From: PALSA-612 sp963765295
GTDB lineage: Bacteria; Actinomycetota; Thermoleophilia; Gaiellales; Gaiellaceae
Direction: 5' to 3'
Assembly: GCA_963765295.1 (NCBI GenBank)
Contig: CAVXVO010000008.1
Coordinates: 248,001-312,000, forward strand
Length of the DNA stretch: 64,000 bases
Made by a program: the position numbers and the translations under genes. The notes under the pieces are model-generated. The model was not told the origin of the DNA and ran no database searches. It saw only the letters and a list, made by a program, of their open reading frames with translations. The stretch's first letter is position 1. Every line of letters starts with the position of its first letter. Shown here one piece after another: positions 1 through 8,093 of the stretch.

Positions 1-69
1 ACCGAGGACCAGAAGGAAGGCATGACCGCGTTCGTCGAGAAGCGCGAGCCGAGGTTCACCGGCCGCTGA
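1..69 (+). CDS. enoyl-CoA hydratase (crotonase family), 3' end only
   Basis: Only the last 22 codons and the TGA are inside the window. The translated tail reads TEDQKEGMTAFVEKREPRF and then TGR, which is the typical crotonase C-terminus: a Glu-Asp pair, then a helix with EGMxAFxEKRxPxFxG. Crotonases hydrate trans-2-enoyl-CoA in beta-oxidation. The electron-transfer flavoprotein genes 1.7 kb downstream fit a fatty-acid oxidation setting. The gene overlaps the 3' end of the convergent kinase gene by 14 bp. Family assignment is good; substrate cannot be told from the tail. Confidence 0.72.
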   Translation, partial: TEDQKEGMTAFVEKREPRFTGR

Positions 70-721
70 GCTCCGCCGCAGCCGGGTCGTCGTTGGCGAC
101 AACGAGGTCGGCGTGCTCGAGTGGCCGCGCCTCGTCGAGATAGAGGCGCTGCCCCGGGAGGTAGCGCGTCCGGTAGCGGCGCTCGACCTCCTCCCGTGAG
201 CCGAAGAGATCGACGTCGCGTTCGAGCGCGCGGCGCAGGCTCTCCTCGGGCTCGACGCTGACGAAGATGGCGAGCTCCCACTCGTCTCGAAGCTCGGGCC
301 GGAGCAGGAAGACGCCGTCGAAGAGCAGGACGGCATCCGCCGGAGCGCGAGCGCGATCCGTGACCCGGGGCGAGTCGGTGCGGAAGTCGAACACGGAGGT
401 GCGGTACTCGCGGCTACCGCCGGCGCCCAGCGGGGCGAGCAGATCGGCACGGATTGCTCCGTGGTCGAACGAGTCGCGGTAGTAGCCCTCGGGCGAGTCC
501 GGCCCCAACCGGTGTCGCTCGGCGCGCGGGCGGTGGAAGCCGTCGATCGACGCGCGGATCACCTCGCGGCCGGAGGGCGCGAGCGCCTCTGCGAGCTCGT
601 CAGCGAGCGTCGTCTTGCCGGCCGCGTCGGGGCCGTCGACGGCGACCCGGGTCGGGTGCTCACGATCCACCGCGAGCACGGCGGATGCGAGCCGCTCGAG
701 CAGCTCGGCGCGGCGGATCAG
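56..721 (-). CDS. uridine kinase-like P-loop nucleoside kinase
   Basis: About 221 residues of the P-loop uridine/cytidine-kinase-like family that phosphorylates a nucleoside or related small molecule in the cytoplasm. The Walker A motif GPDAAGKTT lies at residues 30-38, followed by the family signature ASIDGFHRPRAER and the segment SPEGYYRDSFDH; VLLFDGVFLLRPEL is the Walker B region. No ATG, GTG or TTG lies where the start should be. The reading frame is open from a CTG (719-721) that overlaps the TGA of the upstream M23 peptidase as CTGA, so a CTG start with translational coupling is possible; a GTG about 14 codons further in is the alternative. The family is clear, the exact substrate and start are not. 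Confidence 0.7.
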   Translation of the reverse strand: MIRRAELLERLASAVLAVDREHPTRVAVDGPDAAGKTTLADELAEALAPSGREVIRASIDGFHRPRAERHRLGPDSPEGYYRDSFDHGAIRADLLAPLGAGGSREYRTSVFDFRTDSPRVTDRARAPADAVLLFDGVFLLRPELRDEWELAIFVSVEPEESLRRALERDVDLFGSREEVERRYRTRYLPGQRLYLDEARPLEHADLVVANDDPAAAELSGR

Positions 722-1636
722 GGGCCGCCGGCGGGGGCCGGCGTCGCCGTCGCGATCCGCGAGGCGCTGATCGCGCCGGGACGGCCGAGCGCCACGGCGA
801 GCGTCACCTTCGCCGGCGTCGTCAGCACGACCACGTTCCTGCCGTCCAGCGCGGCCAGGGTGGTGGAGCCGGCCGAGCCGAGCGTCCCGTCGCCCGCGTC
901 GACCTGGGCCGTGCTCGGCACCGAAAGGACGATCGTCCGCGCAACTCCCGTCAGCTTCTGCGCGCCGGGGAAGAGCGTCAGCGAGCTGACCGCCAGGGTG
1001 AGCCGATTGCCGCTCGTGCTCTTGACCTGGCCTTCCACCGACAGCGAGACGGTGGTCCTCGGGTCGACGGGCACGAGCAGGTGGACGGCCTTGCGCAGAT
1101 ACGGGTACGGGTCGACCGCCGGCCCGTCGTTCGGGTGCACCTCGAAGTGGAGGTGCGGATGGATGCCGTTCGCGTCGCCGGAGTCGCCGACGAAGCCGAC
1201 CGGCTGGCCCGCCTGAACCGTGGCGCCGTCCTTCAGCCCGGGTGCGTAGGCGGTGCCCGCGACGCACTTGCCCTGGTTGTCGTTGCCGGCCGTGAGGTCG
1301 TTGTTCAGGTGGATGTACTGGTACGTCGTGCCGCTCTTGCCGTGGAGATAGAGCATGCAGCCGGCCGTCGCGGAGTGCGTCCAGAACATGATCTTCCCCG
1401 GCTCGGCGGCGACGGCGATCTGCCGCTTCTCGGCCATCAGGTCGTTGCCCGGGATGCGGCCACTTGGCGCGCGGCTCGCCGAAGTCGTCGCGGTAGGTGA
1501 CGGGACCGACGACCGGGAAGACGAGCTGCGGAACCGCCCCACGCGGCGCCGCTCCGCCCGGTACAGCAAAAGCTGCGGCGGCGGCGAGGGTGGCGACGAG
1601 AGCGACGCCTGGGGCTGTCAACCGGCGGCAGGTCAC
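718..1636 (-). CDS. secreted M23-family metallopeptidase (frameshifted in this sequence)
   Basis: Peptidoglycan-type M23 endopeptidase exported by an N-terminal signal peptide (hydrophobic stretch LTAPGVALVATLAAAAAFAV, then an Ala-rich cleavage region). The mature N-terminus carries VTYRDDFGEPR and HPGND, with the metal-binding H and D; the catalytic HPHLHFEVH lies about 110 residues on, with YQYIHL and GQPVGFVGDSGDANG between. A 110-residue Thr/Val-rich C-terminal extension follows. Signal peptide and catalytic domain are in different frames: one extra C in the CCCGGG at 1448-1453 (CATCCGGGC expected) splits the gene, and removing it restores HPGNDLM. Start taken at the GTG just before the signal peptide; ATG at 1696 is an alternative. 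It lies divergent to etfB and just upstream of the kinase. Confidence 0.72.
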
Positions 1637-1721
1637 ACGCACGGATTCGCGCTCGAGAGCCAGGAGCCTAGCAGCACCTCCTGCGAGCCTGCCCATGCGC
1701 TCCGATAGATTCCGATCCGCC

Positions 1722-2501
1722 GTGAAGATCGCCGTGTGCGTCAAGCAGGTGCCCGAGGCGGGCGTCTCCAAGCGGATCGACCCGCAGACGAAGCGGCTCG
1801 ACCGCTCGGGCGAAGCCGGCCTCAACGCCTTCGACGCGAACGCCGTCGAGGAGGCGTTGCGAATCAAGGAGGCGGCCGGCGAGGGTGAGGTCGTGCTCGT
1901 CTCGGTCGGCCCTGCCCGCGCGCTCGAGGCGATGCGCAAGGCGCTGGCGATGGGCGCCGACCGCGCGCTCCTCGTCTGCGACGACGCGGCCGCCGGCTCC
2001 GATCTCGTCGCGACGAGCTACGTGCTCGCGACCGTGCTCGAGCGCGAGCAGCCCGACCTCGTCCTCTTCGGCCAGCAGGCGAGCGACTCGGACGGCGCCG
2101 TGCTCTGGGCCGCCGTCGCGGAACGCCTCCACCGGCCGCTCGTCTCGCAGGCCTCCGAGTTGACGGTCGACGGCGGCAAGGTGCAGGTGAAGCGGCAGAC
2201 CGAGTTCGGCTACGACCGGATCGAGGCGCCGCTGCCCGCCGTCGTCGCGGTCTCGGACGCGATCAACGAGCCGCGCTACCCGTCGCTCAAGGGGATCATG
2301 GGCGCGAAGTCGAAGCCGCAGGAGACGCTCTCTCTCGCCGACGTCGGTGCCGAGACGGGCCGTGCGGGCGAGGCCGGGTCGCGCACCGAGGTGTACGAGC
2401 TCCAGCCGCCGCCCCCGCGCGGAGACACCGTCCGCATCGAGGGCGACGCCGCCGCGCCGGAGAAGATCGTCGATTTCCTCGCCGAGAGGAAGCTCCTGTA
2501 G
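1722..2501 (+). CDS. etfB: electron transfer flavoprotein beta subunit
   Basis: A 259-residue EtfB. With EtfA it forms the soluble FAD/AMP-containing dimer that takes electrons from acyl-CoA dehydrogenases. The start is at GTG 1722 because the product then begins KIAVCVKQVPE, the invariant N-terminus of the family. Other landmarks are LNAFDANAVEEALRIKE, LVLFGQQASDSDGA (AMP/FAD region, about residues 108-121), and PRYPSLKGIMGAKSKP near residue 190. An in-frame ATG at 1695 would add nine residues not found in the family. The gene is followed two bases later by etfA, so the two are one transcript and probably co-translated. Confidence 0.95.
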   Translation: MKIAVCVKQVPEAGVSKRIDPQTKRLDRSGEAGLNAFDANAVEEALRIKEAAGEGEVVLVSVGPARALEAMRKALAMGADRALLVCDDAAAGSDLVATSYVLATVLEREQPDLVLFGQQASDSDGAVLWAAVAERLHRPLVSQASELTVDGGKVQVKRQTEFGYDRIEAPLPAVVAVSDAINEPRYPSLKGIMGAKSKPQETLSLADVGAETGRAGEAGSRTEVYELQPPPPRGDTVRIEGDAAAPEKIVDFLAERKLL

Positions 2502-2503
2502 TC

Positions 2504-3463
2504 ATGGCCACACTCGTCTACCTCGAGCATCACGACGGCGAGATCGTGCGCAACGCGCTCGGCGTGCTGTCGAAGGCGGCCGCGCTCGGCGGTGAGGTCG
2601 CCGGCGTGGTCGCGGGGTCCGGCGTCCGCGAGCTCGTGGCCCAGGCGGGCGAGCACGGAGCGAGCCGTGTCTACGTCGCGGACGACCCGGCGCTCGCCGC
2701 GCCGCTGCCGCAGCCCCGCGTCGACGTGCTCGCCTCGCTCGTCGCGGACAAGGGCTTCGACACCGTCCTCTTCGGCCAGTCCGTGCTCGCCGCCGACCTG
2801 GCCGCGGGCCTCGCCGCCCGGCTCGACGCCGGACTCAACTGGGACCTCACCGACATCCGGCTCGAGGACGGCAAGCTCGTCGGCACGCGGCCCGCGCTCG
2901 CGGACTCCGTCGTCGTCGACGTCGGCTGGACGTCGGCGCCGAGGCTCGCGCTCTTCCGCACGGCCGCGTTCGATCCGGCACCGACGGGCGGAAGCGCCGA
3001 GACCGAGGACGTCGCGGTCGCGCTGCAGGAGCACTCGACCCGCGCCGTGATGCTCGAGCAGGCGCACGCGGAGCGGAGCGGCCCGTCGATCGAGGATGCC
3101 GACGTCATCGTCGCGGGCGGCCGCGGGCTCGGGAAGCCGGAGGGCTTCGGCATGATCGAGGAGCTCGCGAAGGCGCTCGGCGGTGCCGTCGCCGCGACCC
3201 GCGCCGTCGTCGACGCCGGCTGGTACCCGTACCCGGCGCAGGTCGGCCAGACCGGCAAGACGGTGTCGCCGAAGCTCTACATCGCCTGCGGCATCTCGGG
3301 CGCGATCCAGCACAAGGTCGGCATGCAGGGATCGGCCACGATCGTCGCGATCAACAAGGACGCGAACGCGCCGATCTTCGAGTTCTGCGACCTCGGCGTC
3401 GTCGGCGACGTCAACGAGATCGTCCCGAAGCTCACCGAGCTCCTCCGGCAACGGAAAGCGTGA
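2504..3463 (+). CDS. etfA: electron transfer flavoprotein alpha subunit
   Basis: A 319-residue EtfA, partner of the preceding EtfB. The N-terminal alpha/beta domain holds LVYLEHHDGEI and the segment GFDTVLFGQSVLAADLA. The C-terminal FAD-binding domain is complete: IVAGGRGLGKPEGF, ATRAVVDAGWYPYPAQVGQTG and KLYIACGISGAIQHKVGMQG, with the acidic IVAINKDANAPIFEFCD after it. Length matches the family. Its TGA overlaps the GTG start of the ETF-quinone oxidoreductase gene (GTGA), so all three redox genes are translationally coupled. Confidence 0.96.
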   Translation: MATLVYLEHHDGEIVRNALGVLSKAAALGGEVAGVVAGSGVRELVAQAGEHGASRVYVADDPALAAPLPQPRVDVLASLVADKGFDTVLFGQSVLAADLAAGLAARLDAGLNWDLTDIRLEDGKLVGTRPALADSVVVDVGWTSAPRLALFRTAAFDPAPTGGSAETEDVAVALQEHSTRAVMLEQAHAERSGPSIEDADVIVAGGRGLGKPEGFGMIEELAKALGGAVAATRAVVDAGWYPYPAQVGQTGKTVSPKLYIACGISGAIQHKVGMQGSATIVAINKDANAPIFEFCDLGVVGDVNEIVPKLTELLRQRKA

Positions 3464-5151
3464 CCGTGCGGCCGTCCGAGTACCCACCGCCGTTCGACCC
3501 GGCCGAGGTGATCGCAGCGCCGAGCGACGCGGAGCCGATCGAGGTCGGCGTCCTGATCGTCGGTGCCGGTCCCGCCGGGCTCGCCTGCGCGATCCGGCTC
3601 GGCCAGCTGCTCGAGTCGGCGCCGGCCGTCAAGGAGCGGCTCGGCGAGGTGCCGGTGGCGGTGATCGACAAGGGCTCGAAGCCCGGCGCGCACCTGCTCT
3701 CCGGCGCGGTCGTCAACCCGGTCTCGCTGAAGCACCTCTTCGGCGAGCGCAAGCGGATCGCGGACATGCCCTTCTACGGGCACGTCTCGCACGAGTCCGT
3801 CTACTACCTGACGCAGAAGAAGGCGCTCCGGATCCCCGCCCCGCCGACGATGCGGAACCACGGCAACCTCGTGGCCTCGCTCTCGCAGCTCGGTCGCTGG
3901 CTCGCCGAGCAGGCCGAGGAGGCGGGCGCGACCATCCTCCCGGAGACGTCGGGCGAGAAGCTCCTCGTCACCGACGGGCGCGTGCGCGGCGTCCGCACGG
4001 GCGATCGCGGCCGCGGCAGGGACGGTGAGCAGCTCCCGAAGTTCGAGGCGGGCAGCGACCTGCTCGGGCAGGTGACCGTGCTCGCCGAGGGAACGCAGGG
4101 CCATCTGACCGGCGCGGCGATCTCCCGCTTCGGCCTCGAGGGCGAGAACCCGCAGGTGTGGGCGCTCGGGGTCAAGGAAGTCTGGAAGGTCGCGAAGCCG
4201 CTCGACCACGTCATCCACACGATGGGCTGGCCGCTTCGAGGCGCCGCCAAGTACCGGGAGTTCGGCGGCTCGTTCGTCTACCCGATGGGCGAGGACATGC
4301 TCACCGTCGGCATGGTCGTCGGCCTCGACTACCGCGACGTCGAGCTGTCCGTCCACGACCTGCTCCAGGAGCTGAAGACGCACCCCAAGATCACGAAGCT
4401 CCTGCGCGGCGGCGAGCGGGTCGCGTGGGGTGCGAAGACGATCCCCGAGGGCGGCTGGTATGCACTGCCGAAGGCGCTGCACGCGCCGGGCCTCCTGCTC
4501 ACGGGCGACGCGGCCGGAACCGTCAACGTGCCGGCGCTGAAGGGCATTCACTACGCGATCGAGTCGGGGATCCTGGCGGCGGAGGCGATCTTCGCCGCGC
4601 TGCAGCCGGGCGAGGTCGTCTGGCGGCCGAACGCGCTCGCGCCGTACGACCAGGCGGTGCGCTCGGGCCTGATCGGCAAGGACCTCTTCCGGGTCCGCAA
4701 CATGCGCCAGGTGTTCGAGAAGGGCTTCGTGCGCGGGGCGGCGATGGCCGGAGCGGCCACCGCGTCGCTCGGCCATGTCCCGCACGGACGCGTCGGCGGC
4801 GAGCGCGACGCCGATCAGGAGCTCCTGTCCACGGATCGCGCGAAGAGCTACCCCGTGCCCGACGGGAAGCTGACGTTCGACAAGCTGTCGTCGGTCTACC
4901 TGAGCGGCAACAAGACGCGCGACGACGCGCCCAACCACATCCGAATCGAAACGCGGGTCCCGCGACAGGTGGCCGAGCTCTGGGTACAGATGTGCCCCGC
5001 GCAGGTCTACGAGATCGGCCCCGAGGACGCCGGCAAGGTGCAGGTCGTCGTCACGCCGTCGAACTGCGTCCAGTGCGGCGCGATCACCGCCAAGGGCGGC
5101 CGGCTCACTCCGCCCGAGGGCGGCGCCGGGCCCGAGTACACCGTTACCTAG
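3460..5151 (+). CDS. electron transfer flavoprotein-quinone oxidoreductase (ETF-QO)
   Basis: A 563-residue flavoprotein that reoxidises EtfAB and reduces membrane quinone. An N-terminal Rossmann FAD motif VLIVGAGPAGLACAIRLG is at about residues 28-45; LLTGDAAGTVNVPALKGIHY (about 347-366) is the second FAD contact. The C-terminus is the ferredoxin-like domain that in characterised ETF-QO carries one [4Fe-4S] cluster: MCPAQVYE, then NCVQCGAITAKGGRL and TPPEGG. Only three of the four usual Cys ligands are seen; the position of the fourth (third Cys of CxxCxxC) is Ile. The start is the GTG overlapping the etfA stop. The ETF-QO assignment is firm; whether the cluster is 3Fe, 4Fe or absent is open. 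Confidence 0.92.
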   Translation: MTVRPSEYPPPFDPAEVIAAPSDAEPIEVGVLIVGAGPAGLACAIRLGQLLESAPAVKERLGEVPVAVIDKGSKPGAHLLSGAVVNPVSLKHLFGERKRIADMPFYGHVSHESVYYLTQKKALRIPAPPTMRNHGNLVASLSQLGRWLAEQAEEAGATILPETSGEKLLVTDGRVRGVRTGDRGRGRDGEQLPKFEAGSDLLGQVTVLAEGTQGHLTGAAISRFGLEGENPQVWALGVKEVWKVAKPLDHVIHTMGWPLRGAAKYREFGGSFVYPMGEDMLTVGMVVGLDYRDVELSVHDLLQELKTHPKITKLLRGGERVAWGAKTIPEGGWYALPKALHAPGLLLTGDAAGTVNVPALKGIHYAIESGILAAEAIFAALQPGEVVWRPNALAPYDQAVRSGLIGKDLFRVRNMRQVFEKGFVRGAAMAGAATASLGHVPHGRVGGERDADQELLSTDRAKSYPVPDGKLTFDKLSSVYLSGNKTRDDAPNHIRIETRVPRQVAELWVQMCPAQVYEIGPEDAGKVQVVVTPSNCVQCGAITAKGGRLTPPEGGAGPEYTVT

Positions 5152-5170
5152 ACGGCGTTCGGCTTCGGGT

Positions 5171-5509
5171 CTACGGCCTGTGCTGGACGGAGAGCTCGAC
5201 CGTGCTGCCGGCCCGGACGCTGGCGCCGGCTTTCGGGGACTGGGCCACGACGAGCCCCCTGAGCGACTGCGCCGTCGTCATGCTCCAGCCCTTCGGCGAG
5301 CTCGCGAAGGGGGGGAGATGCTCGTCTGCGTAGAACCTGAGGCCGACTGCCTCGAGGTTCACGGCCGCGTCGTCGCCCCGGAGCCCCAGCACGCGCGGAA
5401 CGGCCACGTTCGCCTTCCTGGTCCCGCTCCGGGAGACGATGGCAAGGGCGGCTCCCGCCCAGACCAGCATCGCCGCCGCAGCGGCCACGATCACGTATCT
5501 CCCGCGCAT
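5171..5509 (-). CDS. small membrane-anchored PASTA-domain protein
   Basis: A 112-residue protein with an N-terminal basic residue and one hydrophobic helix (VIVAAAAAMLVWAGAALAIV), then a single PASTA domain of about 65 residues: VPRVLGLRGDDAAVNLEAVG, then VVAQSPKAGASVRAGSTVEL. PASTA domains usually sit outside the cell on serine/threonine kinases or penicillin-binding proteins and contact peptidoglycan; here the domain stands alone on a membrane anchor. It reads convergently with ETF-QO and divergently from the dehydratase gene, with only 17 bp between the two starts. No kinase or PBP gene is nearby. Confidence 0.75.
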   Translation of the reverse strand: MRGRYVIVAAAAAMLVWAGAALAIVSRSGTRKANVAVPRVLGLRGDDAAVNLEAVGLRFYADEHLPPFASSPKGWSMTTAQSLRGLVVAQSPKAGASVRAGSTVELSVQHRP

Positions 5510-5526
5510 ACGCCAGCTGTCAGTGT

Positions 5527-6501
5527 ATGCACGTGACCGGTGCGCCCCTCCCGACGCGGGCCGACGTGCTCGCCGCGCGCGAGACGATCGCCGGTCGCGT
5601 GCACCGCACGCCCACGGTCACGTCGTCGACGCTCGGCGCGCGCATCGGCGCCGATGCGCTCCTGAAGGCCGAGCTGTTCCAGAAGACGGGCTCGTTCAAG
5701 CCGCGCGGGGTGCTGACGAAGCTCGCCGCGCTGAGCGCCAAGGAGAAGGAGCGCGGCGTCGTCACCTGGTCGGCCGGAAACCACGCGCAGGCGGTCGCCT
5801 GGGCGGCCGCGAGCGAGGGGATCGACTGCCTCGTCGTCATGTCCGCCGGCGCCAACCCGCTCAAGGTGGCTGCGACGCGTGGCTACGGCGCCACGGTCGA
5901 CCTCGAGGCGCCCGAGCACGCCGCGGCGTACGAGCGGCTGCTGCAGATCATCGATGAGTCGGGCCGCACCTACGTGCCGCCGTTCGACGATCCGCACGTG
6001 ATCTCCGGGCAGGGAACGGTCGGGCTCGAGATCGCCGAGGACGTGCCCCACGCCGATCTGATCGTCTGCCCGATCGGCGGCGGCGGTCTGATCGCCGGCA
6101 TCGCGACGGCTGTCGACACCCGGATCGTCGGCGTCGAGCCCGAGCTCTCGGCCGCGTTCACGGCCGGTCTCGCGGCGGGGAAGAGCGTCCACGTCGAGCT
6201 CTTGCCGACGACCGCGGACGGCCTCGCCCCGCCGTTCGCGGGCGAGCTGAACCTGGCGATCGGGCGCGAGCGCGTCGACGAGGTCGTGCTCGTCACCGAG
6301 GACGAGATCGCCGCCGGGATGCGCTTCCTGTACGCGCGCGCAAAGCTCGCCTGCGAGCCCTCCGGCGCCGCGGCGACCGCCGCCCTGCTCGCCGGCAAGG
6401 TCGCGGTCGAGCCCGGTTCCACCGTCGTCGCCATCGTCTCGGGCGGCAACGCGGCCGCGAAAGTCGCCTCTGCTATCTTGGCTGAAGCCGATGAAAGCTG
6501 A
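5527..6501 (+). CDS. threonine ammonia-lyase / serine racemase family PLP enzyme
   Basis: A 324-residue fold-type II PLP enzyme. The PLP lysine lies in KTGSFKPRG (about residues 53-61), the substrate Asn loop is SAGNHAQAVAW, and the phosphate-binding glycine loop is IGGGGLIAGIA (about 179-189); a late SGGN motif closes the cofactor site. There is no ACT-like regulatory domain, so it resembles catabolic threonine dehydratase or serine racemase more than biosynthetic IlvA. Likely reaction: L-threonine or L-serine to a 2-oxoacid plus ammonia. The last 11 bp overlap the start of rpmE. Confidence 0.85.
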   Translation: MHVTGAPLPTRADVLAARETIAGRVHRTPTVTSSTLGARIGADALLKAELFQKTGSFKPRGVLTKLAALSAKEKERGVVTWSAGNHAQAVAWAAASEGIDCLVVMSAGANPLKVAATRGYGATVDLEAPEHAAAYERLLQIIDESGRTYVPPFDDPHVISGQGTVGLEIAEDVPHADLIVCPIGGGGLIAGIATAVDTRIVGVEPELSAAFTAGLAAGKSVHVELLPTTADGLAPPFAGELNLAIGRERVDEVVLVTEDEIAAGMRFLYARAKLACEPSGAAATAALLAGKVAVEPGSTVVAIVSGGNAAAKVASAILAEADES

Positions 6502-6701
6502 CATTCATCCCGAATACGTCCTGGCGACCGTTCACTGCTCCTGCGGTAACGAGTTCGTCACCCGGTCGACGAAGCCCGAGCTCCACGTCGAGATCTGCTC
6601 GGCCTGCCATCCCTTCTACACGGGCAAGCAGAAGCTCGTCGACACCGGTGGTCGCGTCGAGCGCTTCCAGCGCCGGCTCGAGCGCGCCGGCAAGAGTCTA
6701 G
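6491..6701 (+). CDS. rpmE: 50S ribosomal protein L31 (single-base insertion near the 3' end)
   Basis: Zinc-type L31 with the ribbon CSCGNEF ... EICSACHPFYTGKQK and the tail GGRVERFQRRLERAGK. As written, the frame runs 28 codons further to 6787, far into the next gene. The base after AAG at 6692-6694 looks inserted: without it the end reads GGC AAG GTC TAG, i.e. AGKV and stop at 6699-6701. That gives 69 residues, the normal L31 length, and puts the stop just before the next start at 6711. The gene opens the conserved actinobacterial rpmE-prfA-prmC-tsaC block. Confidence 0.88.
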
Positions 6702-6710
6702 AACCAGCCG

Positions 6711-7622
6711 ATGAACGTCGGCGGGCAAGCCGTCCTCGAGGGCGTGATGATGCGCAGCCCGTCCAGCTGGGCGGTCGCCGTGCGTAAGCCCGACGGCGCC
6801 ATCGCGGCGGTCTGCCAGCCGATCAGCTCGCCGATGGCGAAGCGGTGGATCTACCGCCTCCCGGTCATCCGCGGCGTGATCGCGCTCGGTGAGTCGCTCG
6901 CGATTGGCTTCCGCGCGCTTGCGATCTCGGCGCAGTACGCAGCGCAGGAGGAGGGAGACGACGGCGAGGTCAAGACCGAGCTGTCCCGCGGGCAGCTGAT
7001 CTTCGCGTTCGCGATCTCGATCGGCTTCGCCGTGATGCTGTTCAAGGTCGGCCCGGCGCTGATCACGAGCCGCATCGGCTTCAAGTCGACGGGCGCGTTC
7101 GTGATCGTCGAGGGCCTGATCCGCGTCGCGATCTTCATCCTCTACCTGTCGCTGATCTCGCTGCTTCCCGACCTGCGCCGCGTCTTCCAGTACCACGCGG
7201 CCGAGCACAAGGCGATCAACGCCTACGAGGCCGGGGAGGAGCTGACCCCGGAGCGCGTCCAGCGCTTCAGCCTCATCCACCCGCGCTGCGGGACGGCCTT
7301 CCTGCTCTGGGTGATGGTGATCGCGATCTTCGTCTTCGCCTTCTTCGGCCGGCCGCCCTGGTACTGGCTGATCGCGACCCGCATCCTGCTGCTGCCCGTG
7401 ATCGCCGGGATCGCCTACGAGCTGATCCGCTTCGCCGGCAAGCACCAGGACAACACCTATCTGATGGCGATGCTCGCGCCGGGGCTGTGGTTGCAGCGGC
7501 TGACGACGCGCCAGCCGACGCTCGACCAGATCGAGGTCTCGATCCAGGCGCTCAAGGACGTGCTCGAACGCGAGGGGCAGGCGGCGCCGGGCGCCGAAGC
7601 CCGTGTCGAAGTGATGGCGTAG
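6711..7622 (+). CDS. DUF1385 (YqhQ-like) multi-pass membrane protein
   Basis: A 303-residue member of the DUF1385 family, which has no established biochemical role. The N-terminal signature VGGQAVLEGVMMRSP is diagnostic. Hydrophobic segments at about residues 93-113, 131-155, 195-215 and 218-240 suggest four or five transmembrane helices. The family's conserved YHAAEHKAINAYEAGEEL (about 163-180) and RFSLIHPRCGTAF follow; their His, Glu and Cys residues look like a metal or active site. The gene commonly lies between rpmE and prfA in actinobacteria and firmicutes, as here. Confidence 0.85.
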   Translation: MNVGGQAVLEGVMMRSPSSWAVAVRKPDGAIAAVCQPISSPMAKRWIYRLPVIRGVIALGESLAIGFRALAISAQYAAQEEGDDGEVKTELSRGQLIFAFAISIGFAVMLFKVGPALITSRIGFKSTGAFVIVEGLIRVAIFILYLSLISLLPDLRRVFQYHAAEHKAINAYEAGEELTPERVQRFSLIHPRCGTAFLLWVMVIAIFVFAFFGRPPWYWLIATRILLLPVIAGIAYELIRFAGKHQDNTYLMAMLAPGLWLQRLTTRQPTLDQIEVSIQALKDVLEREGQAAPGAEARVEVMA

Positions 7623-7627
7623 CCGGC

Positions 7628-8071
7628 ATGCCGCGGATCGAGCGCATCGCCGAAGCGGTCTGGCAAGGCCGCGTCGCCAGCGGGTCGGGCACGATCGCCG
7701 GCCGCTCCTCTGGCGCTTTCGAGCTCGCCTACAGCGAGCCGACCCGCGTCGCCGACCCGGACGGCGAGACGAGCCCGGAGGAGCTGATCGCCGCCGCGCA
7801 CGCCGGGTGCTTCGCGATGTCGCTCGCCGCTGAGCTCTCGAAGCTCCAGCTCGAGCCGCGACGCCTGTCGGTGACGGCCACGTGCGTCATGGACGAGGTC
7901 GAGGGCAAGGGACATCTCGTCGTCGCCTCGGAGCTCCGCGTCCGGGCGGACGTGCCCGAGCTCGACGAGGCGACCCTGCACGACGCCGTCGAGCGAGCCG
8001 ACGCGGGCTGTCCCATCTCGACGCTGATCCGCGGCACGGCGGCCGTCTCGGTCGCGGCCCAGCTCGTCTGA
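7628..8071 (+). CDS. OsmC/Ohr-family organic hydroperoxide reductase
   Basis: A 147-residue OsmC-fold protein that reduces organic hydroperoxides with a reactive Cys pair. The first (peroxidatic) Cys is in AAHAGCFAMSLAAEL (residue about 62), the second in RADAGCPIS (about 126); the N-terminal SGTIAGRSSGAFELAY and the SPEELIAAA segment are typical OsmC rather than Ohr. The start is at ATG 7628, six bases after the DUF1385 stop. The gene is probably co-transcribed with prfA downstream. Confidence 0.88.
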   Translation: MPRIERIAEAVWQGRVASGSGTIAGRSSGAFELAYSEPTRVADPDGETSPEELIAAAHAGCFAMSLAAELSKLQLEPRRLSVTATCVMDEVEGKGHLVVASELRVRADVPELDEATLHDAVERADAGCPISTLIRGTAAVSVAAQLV

Positions 8072-8093
8072 CTCGCGGGGCTACCCTGTCGCC

